Shown: one piece after another, positions 43,897 to 53,290 of the stretch | Layout of the letters: every line of letters begins with the position of its first letter | Numbering within the stretch: the stretch's first letter is position 1 | Source of the DNA: JBELHR01 sp042091275 | Lineage (GTDB): Bacteria; Bacteroidota; Bacteroidia; Flavobacteriales; Flavobacteriaceae | Assembly: GCA_042091275.1 (NCBI GenBank) | Contig: JBELHR010000013.1 | Location: forward strand, 1-58,538 | Length of the DNA stretch: 58,538 bases | Direction of reading: 5' to 3' | Program-made: the position numbers and the translations under genes | The notes under the pieces: generated by a model | Seen by the model: only the letters and a program-made list of their open reading frames with translations | Told to the model about the DNA's origin: nothing | The model's database searches: none

Positions 43897-46462
43897 TAAG
43901 CTTAGAATCATTGCCCTTCTGGGAGTTATATTGATAAATCCCTTATTTGCGCAAGAAGTTCAAAATAACACCGAACTCCCGCAATCCGCAAATAACACCG
44001 CATTAGACAGTATCAAACAGAATTCAGGATCTTCCCTGACTGCTGACTACGTCGCTGAAAAAGAATATATTCTTGCAGATCTCAGGGTTACTGGTCTAAA
44101 GAAATTCTCCGAAAAAACGGTTAAGCTCTTTACTGGTTTGAATCTAGGACAAGTATTGAGAGTTCCTGGTGACAAATTATCTAGTGCCATTAAAAAGCTT
44201 TACGAAACAGAGCAATTCTCTAATGTAGATGTTTATATAGATCGAGTCGAAGGAAACTCCGTTTACCTAGAATTTAGAGTTAAAGAATTACCTCAACTAA
44301 ACGAAGTTCGAGTTGATGGGGTTAAAAAATCAAAGAAAAAATCGCTTTTAGAAGACACAGAATTAAAAGCGGGAGCTATGGTAACCGATAACCTTTTGGT
44401 CACTTCTACCAACTATCTTACCAAGCAGTTTACCGAAAAAGGTTTCCTAAACACTAAAGTTAATATTTCCACTTCTCAAGACACAGCCGCTGCAAACACA
44501 GTGAATATGTTGGTCAGAATAGACAAGGGAAATAAAGTTAAGGTTCGCGAGATAACCATTAACGGAAATGAGAAATTAAAGGATGACAAGGTGAGAAGCT
44601 TTATGGGTAACACCAAACAAAAGGCCTTTTACCGAGTTTGGAAAGCATCCAAATTAATAGATGAAAAGTTAGATGAAGATTTGAGGTCCATCGTTTCAGA
44701 ATATTCAAGATTGGGATATCGCGATGCTCGAATTTTAGACAGTAATTATGTCCTTAACGAAGATGGTACCGTAAGTATAACTATTGATTTGGAAGAAGGA
44801 AACAGGTACTATTTTGGAGATATTAATTTCTTAGGAAACAAGACCTACACCGATTCTTATTTATCTAGTATCCTCGGAATCGATGAGGGTGAGGTTTATA
44901 ATGGAGAGGTTTTAAAAGAGCGCGTTGTAGGAGACGGAACACCGGACTCTCAAGATATCCAAACCTTATACAGTAATAGCGGATTCTTGTTTGCACAGGT
45001 TTCTCCTGTAGAAACTAGTGTTGTAAATGACACAATCAACGTAGAAATTCGTATTTCAGAAGATGAAAAGGCGACTATAAAAAGAGTTACGGTTCAAGGA
45101 AATGACAAAACCAATGACCACGTAATCGTAAGAAGTTTATTTACGCGACCTGGAGATTTGTTTTCCAAGCAAGCAATCATTCGTTCCATTAGAGAAATCG
45201 GTCAAACTGGATTTTTTGATGCTGAAAATATTGTTCCTGACGTAATACCTAACTACTACGACAAAACAGTTGATATTGAATATACTGTTGCTGAGACAGG
45301 GACGAGTCAAATTGAACTTCAAGGAGGATATGGAGGAGGTTCCTTTATCGGAACGGTAGGACTTACCTTTCAAAACTTTTCTTTAAAGAATATTTTCAAT
45401 AAAAAATATTACAAACCACTGCCTTCAGGAGATGGACAGGCACTGTCTTTGAGACTTCAAAAATCTGCTTTTTACTCTACTTACAGCTTCTCTTTCAACG
45501 AGCCATGGTTGGGTGGAAAAGAGCCAAGAGGTTTATCTTTCTCTGTTTATAATTCCAATCAATACGGGTATAATATTGCAGCGACAAATCAGCAAGACAG
45601 GGTAGATAAGAGTCAGGGTCTAAGTATAATTGGTGGGTCATTAGGTCTATCAAAAAGACTCAAATGGCCAGATGATTTCTTTTATCTAATGCAAACCCTC
45701 AACGTGGAATCTTACGATTTGCGCAACTATAGAATTGGAAGTATAGATGCATCCTCTGGGACATTTAACAACATATCTTACGGAATAGAATTGAGTAGAA
45801 AATCTGCCGGTCCAAGTAGAATTTTCCCTACCACTGGATCTGAACTTTCATTGGCTGCATGGTTTACACTGCCTTACTCTTTATTTAATGACGTAGATTA
45901 CGCAGACCCTAATTTAACGGATGAAGAACGTTATAAGTGGTTAGAATATTATAAAGTAAATCTAAAAGCAAAGTGGTATACGCCAATAGTTGGAAAAATG
46001 GTTTTGATGACTAATGCGGAATTCGGTTGGTTAGGATACTATGACAAAGACGTAGGCTATACTCCATTTGAAAGATATTTCCTCGGTGGAGATGGAATGG
46101 CTACTTACCAATTAGATGGTCGTGAAACTATAGCATTAAGAGGTTATGAAAATGCGAGACTTTCCACGCAGCAGGGTGGAGTTATCTACGATAAGTTTAC
46201 CTTGGAGGCGAGATATCCAATAACGCTAAAACCTTCAGCGTCTATTTACGCCCTAGGTTTCTTAGAGGCAGGTGCATCTTTTGATCAAGCAGCGGACTTT
46301 AATCCTTTTCAATTGCAGAAATCGGCCGGTTTAGGTCTTAGAATATTTATGCCTGCATTTGGACTATTGGGAATCGATTTTGCTTACGGATTTGATCCTA
46401 TACCAGGGACTTCGATTATATCTGGATGGCAAACCCACTTTATCATAGGGCAGCAATTTTAA
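43889..46462 (+). CDS. bamA: BamA, outer-membrane protein assembly factor (Omp85)
   Basis: The 857-residue protein has a signal peptide (MNSKLRIIALLGVILINPLFAQ), successive POTRA repeats through about residue 470 (first one LADLRVTGLKKFSEKTV), and a C-terminal Omp85 barrel. The barrel carries FLGGDGMATYQLDGRETIALRGYE, where LRGY corresponds to the VRGF lid motif. It inserts beta-barrel proteins into the outer membrane. The periplasmic chaperone genes follow. Confidence 0.95.
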   Translation: MNSKLRIIALLGVILINPLFAQEVQNNTELPQSANNTALDSIKQNSGSSLTADYVAEKEYILADLRVTGLKKFSEKTVKLFTGLNLGQVLRVPGDKLSSAIKKLYETEQFSNVDVYIDRVEGNSVYLEFRVKELPQLNEVRVDGVKKSKKKSLLEDTELKAGAMVTDNLLVTSTNYLTKQFTEKGFLNTKVNISTSQDTAAANTVNMLVRIDKGNKVKVREITINGNEKLKDDKVRSFMGNTKQKAFYRVWKASKLIDEKLDEDLRSIVSEYSRLGYRDARILDSNYVLNEDGTVSITIDLEEGNRYYFGDINFLGNKTYTDSYLSSILGIDEGEVYNGEVLKERVVGDGTPDSQDIQTLYSNSGFLFAQVSPVETSVVNDTINVEIRISEDEKATIKRVTVQGNDKTNDHVIVRSLFTRPGDLFSKQAIIRSIREIGQTGFFDAENIVPDVIPNYYDKTVDIEYTVAETGTSQIELQGGYGGGSFIGTVGLTFQNFSLKNIFNKKYYKPLPSGDGQALSLRLQKSAFYSTYSFSFNEPWLGGKEPRGLSFSVYNSNQYGYNIAATNQQDRVDKSQGLSIIGGSLGLSKRLKWPDDFFYLMQTLNVESYDLRNYRIGSIDASSGTFNNISYGIELSRKSAGPSRIFPTTGSELSLAAWFTLPYSLFNDVDYADPNLTDEERYKWLEYYKVNLKAKWYTPIVGKMVLMTNAEFGWLGYYDKDVGYTPFERYFLGGDGMATYQLDGRETIALRGYENARLSTQQGGVIYDKFTLEARYPITLKPSASIYALGFLEAGASFDQAADFNPFQLQKSAGLGLRIFMPAFGLLGIDFAYGFDPIPGTSIISGWQTHFIIGQQF

Positions 46463-46479
46463 TAAATGGCACGGTTTTT

Positions 46480-47238
46480 ATGCTTAATTCATCAACATAT
46501 AAATTAATTTTTTTCGGCTTTATGCTCTGCTCCTTATCCATGTGGGGGCAAAAGTCGCAAAAATTGGCATATGTTGATATGAACTATATCTTGGAAGAGA
46601 TTCCAGATTATAAGAAAGCAGAGGATAATCTAAATAAAAAAATTGGTGCTTGGACGCGATCCCTTTCGGAATTAAAAGGAGAAATTCAACAATTAAAATC
46701 GGATTTGTCCCAAGAAAAACCACTTCTGACGGAAGTTTTAATCGAACAGAAAGAAGATGAAATTCTTTTAAAAGAATTAGAGTATAAAAATATTGAATTA
46801 GCCTATTTTGGACCGAGAGGTGCATTGTTTAGATTGAGAGCGCAACTGGTTGCTCCCATCCAAGACAATATCTATAACTCTATTCAAGAGATCGCTAAAA
46901 AAGGGAATTATGACTTAGTTATTGACAAATCCAGTGAATTGATTTTGTTGTATTCCAATAAAAAATACGATATTAGCCCGCAAGTGCTGAGAAGCGTCCT
47001 TCAATCTGAAAAACAGAGAGAACTAGAGGAAAAAAAGACAGAACGGAAAGACACGGAATTCGTTCCTGATCCGATAAAAGATCAAAGGCAAGAGGAGTTA
47101 AATCTTCAACGCCAAGCGCGTCTAAAAGCAAAAGCCGAGAGAGATTCCATTATGAATCTAAAAAAGGAACAAAGAATTCGAAATTTGCAAAGGCAAAAGG
47201 AAAAACGAGATAGTATAAACAATAAGAACTTTAATTAA
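46480..47238 (+). CDS. OmpH/Skp family periplasmic chaperone, long form
   Basis: The start at 46480 gives 252 residues with a signal peptide ending in MWGQ. Upstream in-frame codons overlap bamA. KLAYVDMNYILEEIPDYKKAEDNL is the OmpH/Skp start, followed by a coiled coil and YDLVIDKSSELILLYSNKKYDIS. An unusual C-terminal extension of about 70 residues is very Lys/Arg/Glu/Gln-rich (ERKDTE to KEKRDSINN). It holds unfolded outer-membrane proteins for BamA. Confidence 0.9.
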   Translation: MLNSSTYKLIFFGFMLCSLSMWGQKSQKLAYVDMNYILEEIPDYKKAEDNLNKKIGAWTRSLSELKGEIQQLKSDLSQEKPLLTEVLIEQKEDEILLKELEYKNIELAYFGPRGALFRLRAQLVAPIQDNIYNSIQEIAKKGNYDLVIDKSSELILLYSNKKYDISPQVLRSVLQSEKQRELEEKKTERKDTEFVPDPIKDQRQEELNLQRQARLKAKAERDSIMNLKKEQRIRNLQRQKEKRDSINNKNFN

Positions 47239-47252
47239 AATTGAAAATAACG

Positions 47253-47768
47253 ATGAAACAATTTAGAACTTTACTTGTTATTGCAATATTTGCACTAGGA
47301 TTTACACAAGTTGGACAAGCTCAAAAAGTAGCTCACATTAACACAGAGCAACTTATTGCTTCCTTACCGGAAACAAAAGCTTTAAATGAGGAATTGCAAA
47401 AATTAACGTTAACCTACTCGGAAGATATCCAAGCTGCCGATGCTACGCTAAAAGCAAAGTTAGATCGCTACAGTAACGAGCAAGCTGCTCAAACTGACGA
47501 CGAAAACCAGAAGCGTATGATGGAGGTTCAACAAGATCAGCAAAGAATTCAGCAAATGCAGACTGCTGCAAGAGAGGAATTGCAAAAGAAAGAAGTTGAA
47601 AAATTAAACCCAATCTTGGAAAAAGCTATGTCTGCTATCCAAGAGGTTGCTAAAGAAAAAGGTATTGTTTACGTTTTTGATTCAGCTCCAGGAAAAGGAT
47701 TAATCATTTTCGAAAAAGGAGAAGACCTTTTAAAAGATGTACAAGCGAAATTAGGAGTATCTCTATAA
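47253..47768 (+). CDS. OmpH/Skp family periplasmic chaperone
   Basis: The 171-residue product starts at ATG 47253 (a TTG four codons upstream is less likely) and has a signal peptide ending GQAQ, then KVAHINTEQLIASLPETKALNEEL, a Gln-rich coiled coil and a C-terminal IVYVFDSAPGKGLIIF strand region. It is a tandem paralogue of the preceding gene without the basic tail. A terminator ends the operon just downstream. Confidence 0.93.
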   Translation: MKQFRTLLVIAIFALGFTQVGQAQKVAHINTEQLIASLPETKALNEELQKLTLTYSEDIQAADATLKAKLDRYSNEQAAQTDDENQKRMMEVQQDQQRIQQMQTAAREELQKKEVEKLNPILEKAMSAIQEVAKEKGIVYVFDSAPGKGLIIFEKGEDLLKDVQAKLGVSL

Positions 47769-47791
47769 TTCTAAGCGCTTAATTATTATGG

Positions 47792-47823
47792 AATCCTGCA
47801 GAACTTCTGCAGGATTTTTTTTA
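47792..47823 (+). terminator. Terminator of the nadK-bamA-ompH operon
   Basis: AATCCTGCAG (47792-47801) pairs with CTGCAGGATT (47807-47816) around a 5-nt loop, followed by a T-rich run. murI begins 17 nt after its stem and must have its own start signal or rely on read-through. Confidence 0.9.
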
Positions 47824-47832
47824 TTTTAGAGT

Positions 47833-48606
47833 ATGCGAATAGGACTTTTCGATTCTGGTGTTGGAGGAACTTCTATCTGGAAGGAACTTATCAAAGTCCT
47901 ACCCGACGAGTCCACGCTATATCTCGCTGACAGTAAAAATGCTCCCTATGGAGAGCGCAGTCAAAAGGAAATCCTCAATCTCTGTATCAAAAACACCGAA
48001 CTCCTAATAGAAAGAGGAGCAAAATTAATCATTGTGGCTTGTAATACTGCTACTACAAACGCCATAAGTTATCTCAGAGAACATTACGATATTCCTTTTA
48101 TAGGTATCGAGCCAGCTATCAAGCCGGCTGCCCTAGCAAGCAAAAATAAATGCGTTGGAATTCTAGCTACAAAAGGAACTTTGAACAGTTCTCTTTTTGC
48201 CAAAACTTCCAAAAATTTTGACTCTATCAAATTTGTCGAATGCATAGGTACAGGCCTCGTAGAAAAAGTTGAGGCCGGAGAATTAGACAGTCCTGAATTA
48301 CGGAAACTTCTAAAGTCTTATTTAGACCCAATGCTGGATCAAAACATAGATCAGCTCGTTTTAGGCTGTAGTCACTATCCCTATCTGATTCCGGTAATAC
48401 AAGATCTTATTGGCAGAGATATACCTATAATAGACTCTGGATTTGCTGTCGCAAAACAGACCAAACACATATTAGAAAAAAACAAACTTCTAGACCCCTC
48501 CAAAACGAGAGGAAACTATGAATTCTATACGAATGTAAATTCCCATAACTTAATTAAGCTCCTCGGAGATGAACTAAATATAGAGGTAAGGGAACTCGAT
48601 TTTTAA
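47833..48606 (+). CDS. murI: Glutamate racemase
   Basis: The 257-residue protein begins IGLFDSGVGGTSIW and carries both catalytic cysteines, C70 in VACNTATT and C179 in LGCSHYPYL. It makes D-glutamate for peptidoglycan. It follows the bamA/ompH operon and is convergent with the next gene, with one base between the stop codons. Confidence 0.96.
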   Translation: MRIGLFDSGVGGTSIWKELIKVLPDESTLYLADSKNAPYGERSQKEILNLCIKNTELLIERGAKLIIVACNTATTNAISYLREHYDIPFIGIEPAIKPAALASKNKCVGILATKGTLNSSLFAKTSKNFDSIKFVECIGTGLVEKVEAGELDSPELRKLLKSYLDPMLDQNIDQLVLGCSHYPYLIPVIQDLIGRDIPIIDSGFAVAKQTKHILEKNKLLDPSKTRGNYEFYTNVNSHNLIKLLGDELNIEVRELDF

Positions 48607-48607
48607 C

Positions 48608-49117
48608 TTATTTATACCAACCAGAGTACTTTACATAGTTCTCTGCAATTCTTTCGATTTCGCCAGAAATCAACTCTTGATTGATGTCTTTTATTTTGCG
48701 GGCAGGAACGCCTGCGAATATCGAGCCTGAGGGAACATGAGTCCCTTTTGTCAAAACTGCTCCAGCAGCTATTATGGAATTGGATTCCACTACACAATCA
48801 TCCATTACAATGGAGCCCATACCAATCAAAACATTATCGTGAATCGTACAACCGTGAACCAGTGCATTGTGACCAATAGAAACTTTGTTCCCAATGGTTG
48901 TTGGATATTTTTGATAAGTGGCGTGAACTACTGCCCCATCCTGAATATTCACTTGATTTCCGATTTTAATAAAGTGAACATCTCCTCTCAAGACCGCATT
49001 GTACCATATAGAGCAGTCTGCACCCATAGTCACGTCACCGACTAAAACTGCATTTTCTGCAAAAAAACAATTCTTCCCAAATTTTGGAGTTTTCCCTCTG
49101 AGCTCTTTTAAAATCAT
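48608..49117 (-). CDS. Gamma-carbonic-anhydrase-like hexapeptide-repeat protein
   Basis: The start at MILKELRGKTPKFG (49117) gives 169 residues. The longer frame overlaps the PorP/SprF gene. A left-handed beta-helix is evident from hexapeptide repeats (AVLVGDVTMGADCSIWYNAVLRGD). Metal-ligand-like histidines occur in DGAVVHATYQ, SIGHNALVHGCTIHD. Zn/Fe-dependent CO2 hydration is the family activity, but many members (PaaY/YrdA type) have other roles. Confidence 0.88.
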   Translation of the reverse strand: MILKELRGKTPKFGKNCFFAENAVLVGDVTMGADCSIWYNAVLRGDVHFIKIGNQVNIQDGAVVHATYQKYPTTIGNKVSIGHNALVHGCTIHDNVLIGMGSIVMDDCVVESNSIIAAGAVLTKGTHVPSGSIFAGVPARKIKDINQELISGEIERIAENYVKYSGWYK

Positions 49118-49136
49118 AAGTGGCTTTTTTGTAAAG

Positions 49137-50126
49137 CTAGTAATAAAAAGGCATTTTGATATTGGGGTTTGGACAAGATGAAGCTCTATTTCGCTTATAA
49201 AACAAATTAAACCCAATGGTTATTTGATGAAAGCCAGAACGATCTACCACGAGATCACTGATTTGTTGGGTATAGGTATAGGCCACAACGGTCCTGCCTA
49301 AATTTGCCCCTATTATCGGGCTAAAGTATCTCAATTCAGCTAAATTTTCGGTCTTGCCAAAACTTCTTCTATAGGAGACCGCTGCCCATACTAAACTCTT
49401 TTTTAGTGGCTTATAAACTTTGAAATTGAGGTCTAGAAAGGTTTGATTCGTACGCTCAAAATACTTGATCATCACAGAAGGTTCAAATTGTATGTATCTG
49501 TTTTCACCGAAATAATATCCCGCATTAAAGAGGTAATTTCTCAGGTTCTCTTTTTCAAAAAGGATGTCGTCTCTGTTTATATCACTAACAAAAATATTTT
49601 TTGCAGTCAAATAGGTATAAAAAGCGTGGTAGTAATAGGCCACGCTCAAATCCAAATTGAAGTAACCCCTTTTGGTAGTAACATCATTGGAAAAAGAAGC
49701 GTTAGGGTCACCAAAAAAAGAGGAGGTGTCAAAAGAATTTTGCTTGACTCCTACCCCAAAACCCAAGGATAATTGATTAAAACGTCTTCCCCCTAAATTT
49801 AAATGATAGGCATAAGCGCCTTGAATACCAAGCTGGCTACTATAACCATTTGAGTCGTTATAAAATATAAGACCAGCACCAGCGCGTTGCCCTAAATAGC
49901 TATTATAACTCAAGGTTTGAAAAGAAGGAGCACTTTCAACTCCCAACCATTGTTGTTGGGCCGTGACGCGAAGTTTTGCACTATCGCCAATTCCTGCGGC
50001 AGCAGGGTGGACTAAAAATATATTATCTGAGAGATAGTCTGAATAGACTGGTAATGTTTCTTGAGAAATCCCAAAACTCGTAAAGAGCAAGAAAAAAATG
50101 ATCAGACTTGTTTTGGGATAGTTCAT
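49137..50126 (-). CDS. PorP/SprF family type IX secretion-associated membrane protein
   Basis: The 329-residue exported protein has signal MNYPKTSLIIFFLLFTSFGIS and the PorP/SprF start LPVYSDYLSDNIFLVHPAAAGI, followed by alternating strands of an outer-membrane barrel. Members assist the type IX system and surface display of adhesins such as SprB. No large adhesin gene is adjacent here, so its partner is unknown. A promoter-like TATCTTTG lies upstream at 50172-50165. Confidence 0.88.
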   Translation of the reverse strand: MNYPKTSLIIFFLLFTSFGISQETLPVYSDYLSDNIFLVHPAAAGIGDSAKLRVTAQQQWLGVESAPSFQTLSYNSYLGQRAGAGLIFYNDSNGYSSQLGIQGAYAYHLNLGGRRFNQLSLGFGVGVKQNSFDTSSFFGDPNASFSNDVTTKRGYFNLDLSVAYYYHAFYTYLTAKNIFVSDINRDDILFEKENLRNYLFNAGYYFGENRYIQFEPSVMIKYFERTNQTFLDLNFKVYKPLKKSLVWAAVSYRRSFGKTENLAELRYFSPIIGANLGRTVVAYTYTQQISDLVVDRSGFHQITIGFNLFYKRNRASSCPNPNIKMPFYY

Positions 50127-50240
50127 TGTAACTTATGGGTAGGTATTTACAATTGCGTTCCTCTCAAAGATAAGAAAAGAGAAGAGCTAGCTGAATTTTA
50201 AAAAAGGGGTTTTCAGATTTACCTACTTTAGATTAGTTTG

Positions 50241-51392
50241 CTAAAAACTGTACTTAAACCTCCAATAAACTCCGTTACCGAGGTTTGCAAATGCTGCGCT
50301 AGGAAGCTCTTGCCAAAAAAATTGACCAATCAAATCCAAATCGATATTTGTTTTTACGCTTAGGGTTATTGTAGGTAACACGGTCAAACTATTTACCCCT
50401 GGAGAGTAGACAAACCCCAGTGAAGAATTTAAAATGGGATTGATCATATAGCTCGACGAAAGCATGAAGTTATGTTTGGCAGGCATAAGGAATTCTGCGT
50501 TGGGCACCTCAAATACCGACAACTCTGGATCTATAGGAGAAGCAGATCCTGTGGTATTTAATAGATAAGTTCCCAACAGATAAAATCCGTTAGACCAAGA
50601 ATAATCCAAACTTGTTGAGGCGCTAATATTGGACCCCTCTGATCCGCTAAAATAAGTTGCCTCTCCCTTAAAACCGAGGGTAGAAATACTCCCAGCCCAG
50701 CCTGTACCAAAGCTAAACTGATTTTGAAATTTACCCACTAAAAACTGCCAATCGTAAGCAAATTTGTTGAATTTATAACGAAGCGCTGCAATATCCGTAT
50801 CCGATGAACCAGTAAACTTATAGGCGATGTCAATTGAGGACAAAAAACCAGGATATAAGGTAAGACGTACTGCGTCTGCACCCTCTCTCTCCTCATAGTC
50901 AAAATCATAGATGTTATAACTGTTGAATAGGTCATTGGGATTCCAGGTCGTATTGATTCCCCAATTTATTCTCTGCCTCCCTATTCGCAATCGAAACTTA
51001 TCCGAAGTATAATCGTAATAAGCCCTATCCACTATAGTGCTCAAAACGTAGTTATTTGTATCTCCCCATAAAATTTCCAGAGGCAAAACTCCGTCGTATT
51101 GATTGATAAACGCTCCGTAATTTGGAATTTGTTTAACCGCATCTCCATAAAACAATCTATTTCTCACCTGAACCACAAAGGTGGAATGTGTGGTATTGTA
51201 AAACTTAAAGTTTAAACGGTTGTGTACTAAATTGTCCACTTGCAGAGAAGTATTAGGCGTCATACCCAAGGTCTGCATATACTTTACATAGCCATTAAAC
51301 TGGGTAGTCCATTTGTTGTCTTGAGACTGAACTGCAAAGGAATTTATAAAAAGGAAAATAAAAAGACCAAATGACTTAAGCTCTTTCATCAC
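50241..51392 (-). CDS. Outer-membrane beta-barrel protein (DUF1302-like)
   Basis: The 383-residue protein has a signal peptide ending AVQSQ and long alternating strands ending WRFKYSF, as expected for a barrel terminus. The segment RIGRQRINWGINTTWNPNDLFN resembles the region conserved in DUF1302-type barrels that accompany lipid exporters. Its start overlaps the end of the ABC ATPase gene by 17 bp, making it the last gene of a five-gene export-like operon. Substrate and pore activity are unproven. Confidence 0.75.
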   Translation of the reverse strand: MMKELKSFGLFIFLFINSFAVQSQDNKWTTQFNGYVKYMQTLGMTPNTSLQVDNLVHNRLNFKFYNTTHSTFVVQVRNRLFYGDAVKQIPNYGAFINQYDGVLPLEILWGDTNNYVLSTIVDRAYYDYTSDKFRLRIGRQRINWGINTTWNPNDLFNSYNIYDFDYEEREGADAVRLTLYPGFLSSIDIAYKFTGSSDTDIAALRYKFNKFAYDWQFLVGKFQNQFSFGTGWAGSISTLGFKGEATYFSGSEGSNISASTSLDYSWSNGFYLLGTYLLNTTGSASPIDPELSVFEVPNAEFLMPAKHNFMLSSSYMINPILNSSLGFVYSPGVNSLTVLPTITLSVKTNIDLDLIGQFFWQELPSAAFANLGNGVYWRFKYSF

Positions 51393-52062
51393 TTATAATT
51401 TTACCGTCATCAATGGTTATAACGCGTTTTGCTCGATCGATAACTCTTTGATCGTGGGTAGCAAAAACAAAGGTCATATTTTCCTCCTGATTGAGTCTGT
51501 ACATCAAGTCCAAAAGGTCTGATGTGGATTTTGAATCCAAATTTGCTGTCGGTTCATCCGCTAGAATATAAGCGGGTTGAGCGGCTAATGCTCTAACAAC
51601 TGCAACCCTTTGTTGCTGTCCACCAGAAAGCTGCCCTGGCCTGTTGTCTTCTTTGCCCTCCAAGCCTACTTCCTTGAGAAGTTTATATACGCGTTCCTTT
51701 CGCTCTTTCTCGGCAACCCCCTGCAGCATCATAATAAATTCCGCGTTTTCATATGCAGACAAAACAGGGATCAAATTATAGGCCTGAAATACAAAGCCGA
51801 TATTGTCTTGTCTAAAATTGGTCATCTCTGACTTTTTTATTTGACTTATGTCTTGACCGTTTAAGATCACTTCCCCACTCGTAGGTGTATCTAATCCTCC
51901 TATCAGATTTAACAGAGTAGTCTTTCCCGACCCTGAAGGTCCTACAAGAGCTGTAAACTCCCCTTTTTCAATAGACATACTCAATCCATCAAGGGCATGA
52001 ACAGCTAATTCTCCTTCTCCAAAAGTTTTTCTTAAGTCTTTAGTCTCGATTACATTTTCCAT
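51376..52062 (-). CDS. ABC transporter ATP-binding protein (LolD/MacB type)
   Basis: The 228-residue ATPase has Walker A GPSGSGKTT (about 40-48), Q-loop FVFQAYNLIPVLSA, signature LSGGQQQRVAVVRAL, Walker B YILADEPTANLD and the H-loop in ATHDQ. It belongs to the LolD/MacB/FtsE branch, which powers mechanotransmission transporters. It pairs with the two FtsX-type permeases upstream. Confidence 0.93.
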   Translation of the reverse strand: MENVIETKDLRKTFGEGELAVHALDGLSMSIEKGEFTALVGPSGSGKTTLLNLIGGLDTPTSGEVILNGQDISQIKKSEMTNFRQDNIGFVFQAYNLIPVLSAYENAEFIMMLQGVAEKERKERVYKLLKEVGLEGKEDNRPGQLSGGQQQRVAVVRALAAQPAYILADEPTANLDSKSTSDLLDLMYRLNQEENMTFVFATHDQRVIDRAKRVITIDDGKIISDERA

Positions 52063-52071
52063 GATAAATTT

Positions 52072-53289
52072 TTAAATAGAGCGTATGGCTTCAACAGGGT
52101 TTAATTTCGTTGCTAGACGGCTGGGATAGACCCCTGCAAATAAGGTAGCAAAAACAATAAATAAGGCAAAAATCAAATAGTATTTAGGATCCATACTAAA
52201 ATATAAAACTGGGTCGTAACCAAAGGCCTGCATACCGGTTCCAACTGCTGAAAGATCAACTCCTACGCGCGTAAAATATTGAACCGTTATATATCCCAAT
52301 CCAACTCCAATCGGAGCTCCAATTATACCGTAGATTAGCGATTCCAAAATTATCATTATTCGGACCCTACCCTTTACCATTCCAATTGCCATCAGAACTC
52401 CTAATTCTTGTTTTCGCTCCAGGATTGACATTATCAATGTATTTACAATTCCAAATAGTAATGCCAAAACAATAATAGACATGAGTACCAAAGAAACCGT
52501 ATCTCCTATATCCAGACTATAGGCTATTTGGGGAAAGCGCTGCGACCAAGATTCCACAAGATTTTCGCTATCCATCTGACCCAATTTTGCGGAAATCGCA
52601 TCGGTTTGTTCTGTATCGTTTACTTTGACAATAATCTCATGGACCAAATCTTCTCCTAGTAACTTTTCTAAACGATCCTTTGGAACAAAGACCGTGAACC
52701 CGTCGTAATTGTCATCTCCCGCATTGAAAATTCCACAAACCTTAAAGTTTTTCGATAATTGCTCTCCATCTGAGCCCATAAAACTAATTTGTAATTTCGA
52801 TTTTAAACGCAGCTGTAATTTTTCGGCTATTTTTTTTCCTACCAAAATTGGATAGGACAAATCTGAATCCAAAAAGGTACCGGATACCAAACGCTTTTCA
52901 AGCCCTAAAGTATGTCTTTCCATATCTGCATCCACCCCTATAAGTCGAACCCCTCTCTGTCCGTGTGGACTGCGCGCAAAGGCATCAATCACAGCTCTGG
53001 GAGAGTAACTAGCTACAGTTTGCTCTTTGTCTAAACGCTCTAGGACTTGAGCTTTATCGATTACCTGATTGCTAATATCTTGATCGCTGTCAAAGGTGGG
53101 TGCGTGAATTTGAATATCGCCTAGCTGCAGATTGACCATCTTATCGACACGCTGATTGAGAAAGCCTCCCATCATCCCCAAAATAAACAGAGAACTCCAC
53201 ATGCCCAATATTATGGCTCCAATAACAATACTGGACCTAAGGGTGTTGCGCCAACAGTTTCTCCAAGCTATTTTAAAAAGTGTCTTCAT
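52072..53289 (-). CDS. ABC transporter permease, FtsX/LolC-E type (second of pair)
   Basis: The 405-residue protein has one N-terminal membrane helix (residues 20-42), a MacB-like periplasmic domain, and three C-terminal helices containing the FtsX-family segment ILERKQELGVLMAIGMVKGRVRIMIILES. The C-terminus LATKLNPVEAIRSI is typical. It would form a heterodimer with the 407-residue paralogue encoded 1 bp upstream. Confidence 0.9.
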   Translation of the reverse strand: MKTLFKIAWRNCWRNTLRSSIVIGAIILGMWSSLFILGMMGGFLNQRVDKMVNLQLGDIQIHAPTFDSDQDISNQVIDKAQVLERLDKEQTVASYSPRAVIDAFARSPHGQRGVRLIGVDADMERHTLGLEKRLVSGTFLDSDLSYPILVGKKIAEKLQLRLKSKLQISFMGSDGEQLSKNFKVCGIFNAGDDNYDGFTVFVPKDRLEKLLGEDLVHEIIVKVNDTEQTDAISAKLGQMDSENLVESWSQRFPQIAYSLDIGDTVSLVLMSIIVLALLFGIVNTLIMSILERKQELGVLMAIGMVKGRVRIMIILESLIYGIIGAPIGVGLGYITVQYFTRVGVDLSAVGTGMQAFGYDPVLYFSMDPKYYLIFALFIVFATLFAGVYPSRLATKLNPVEAIRSI

Positions 53290-53290
53290 A

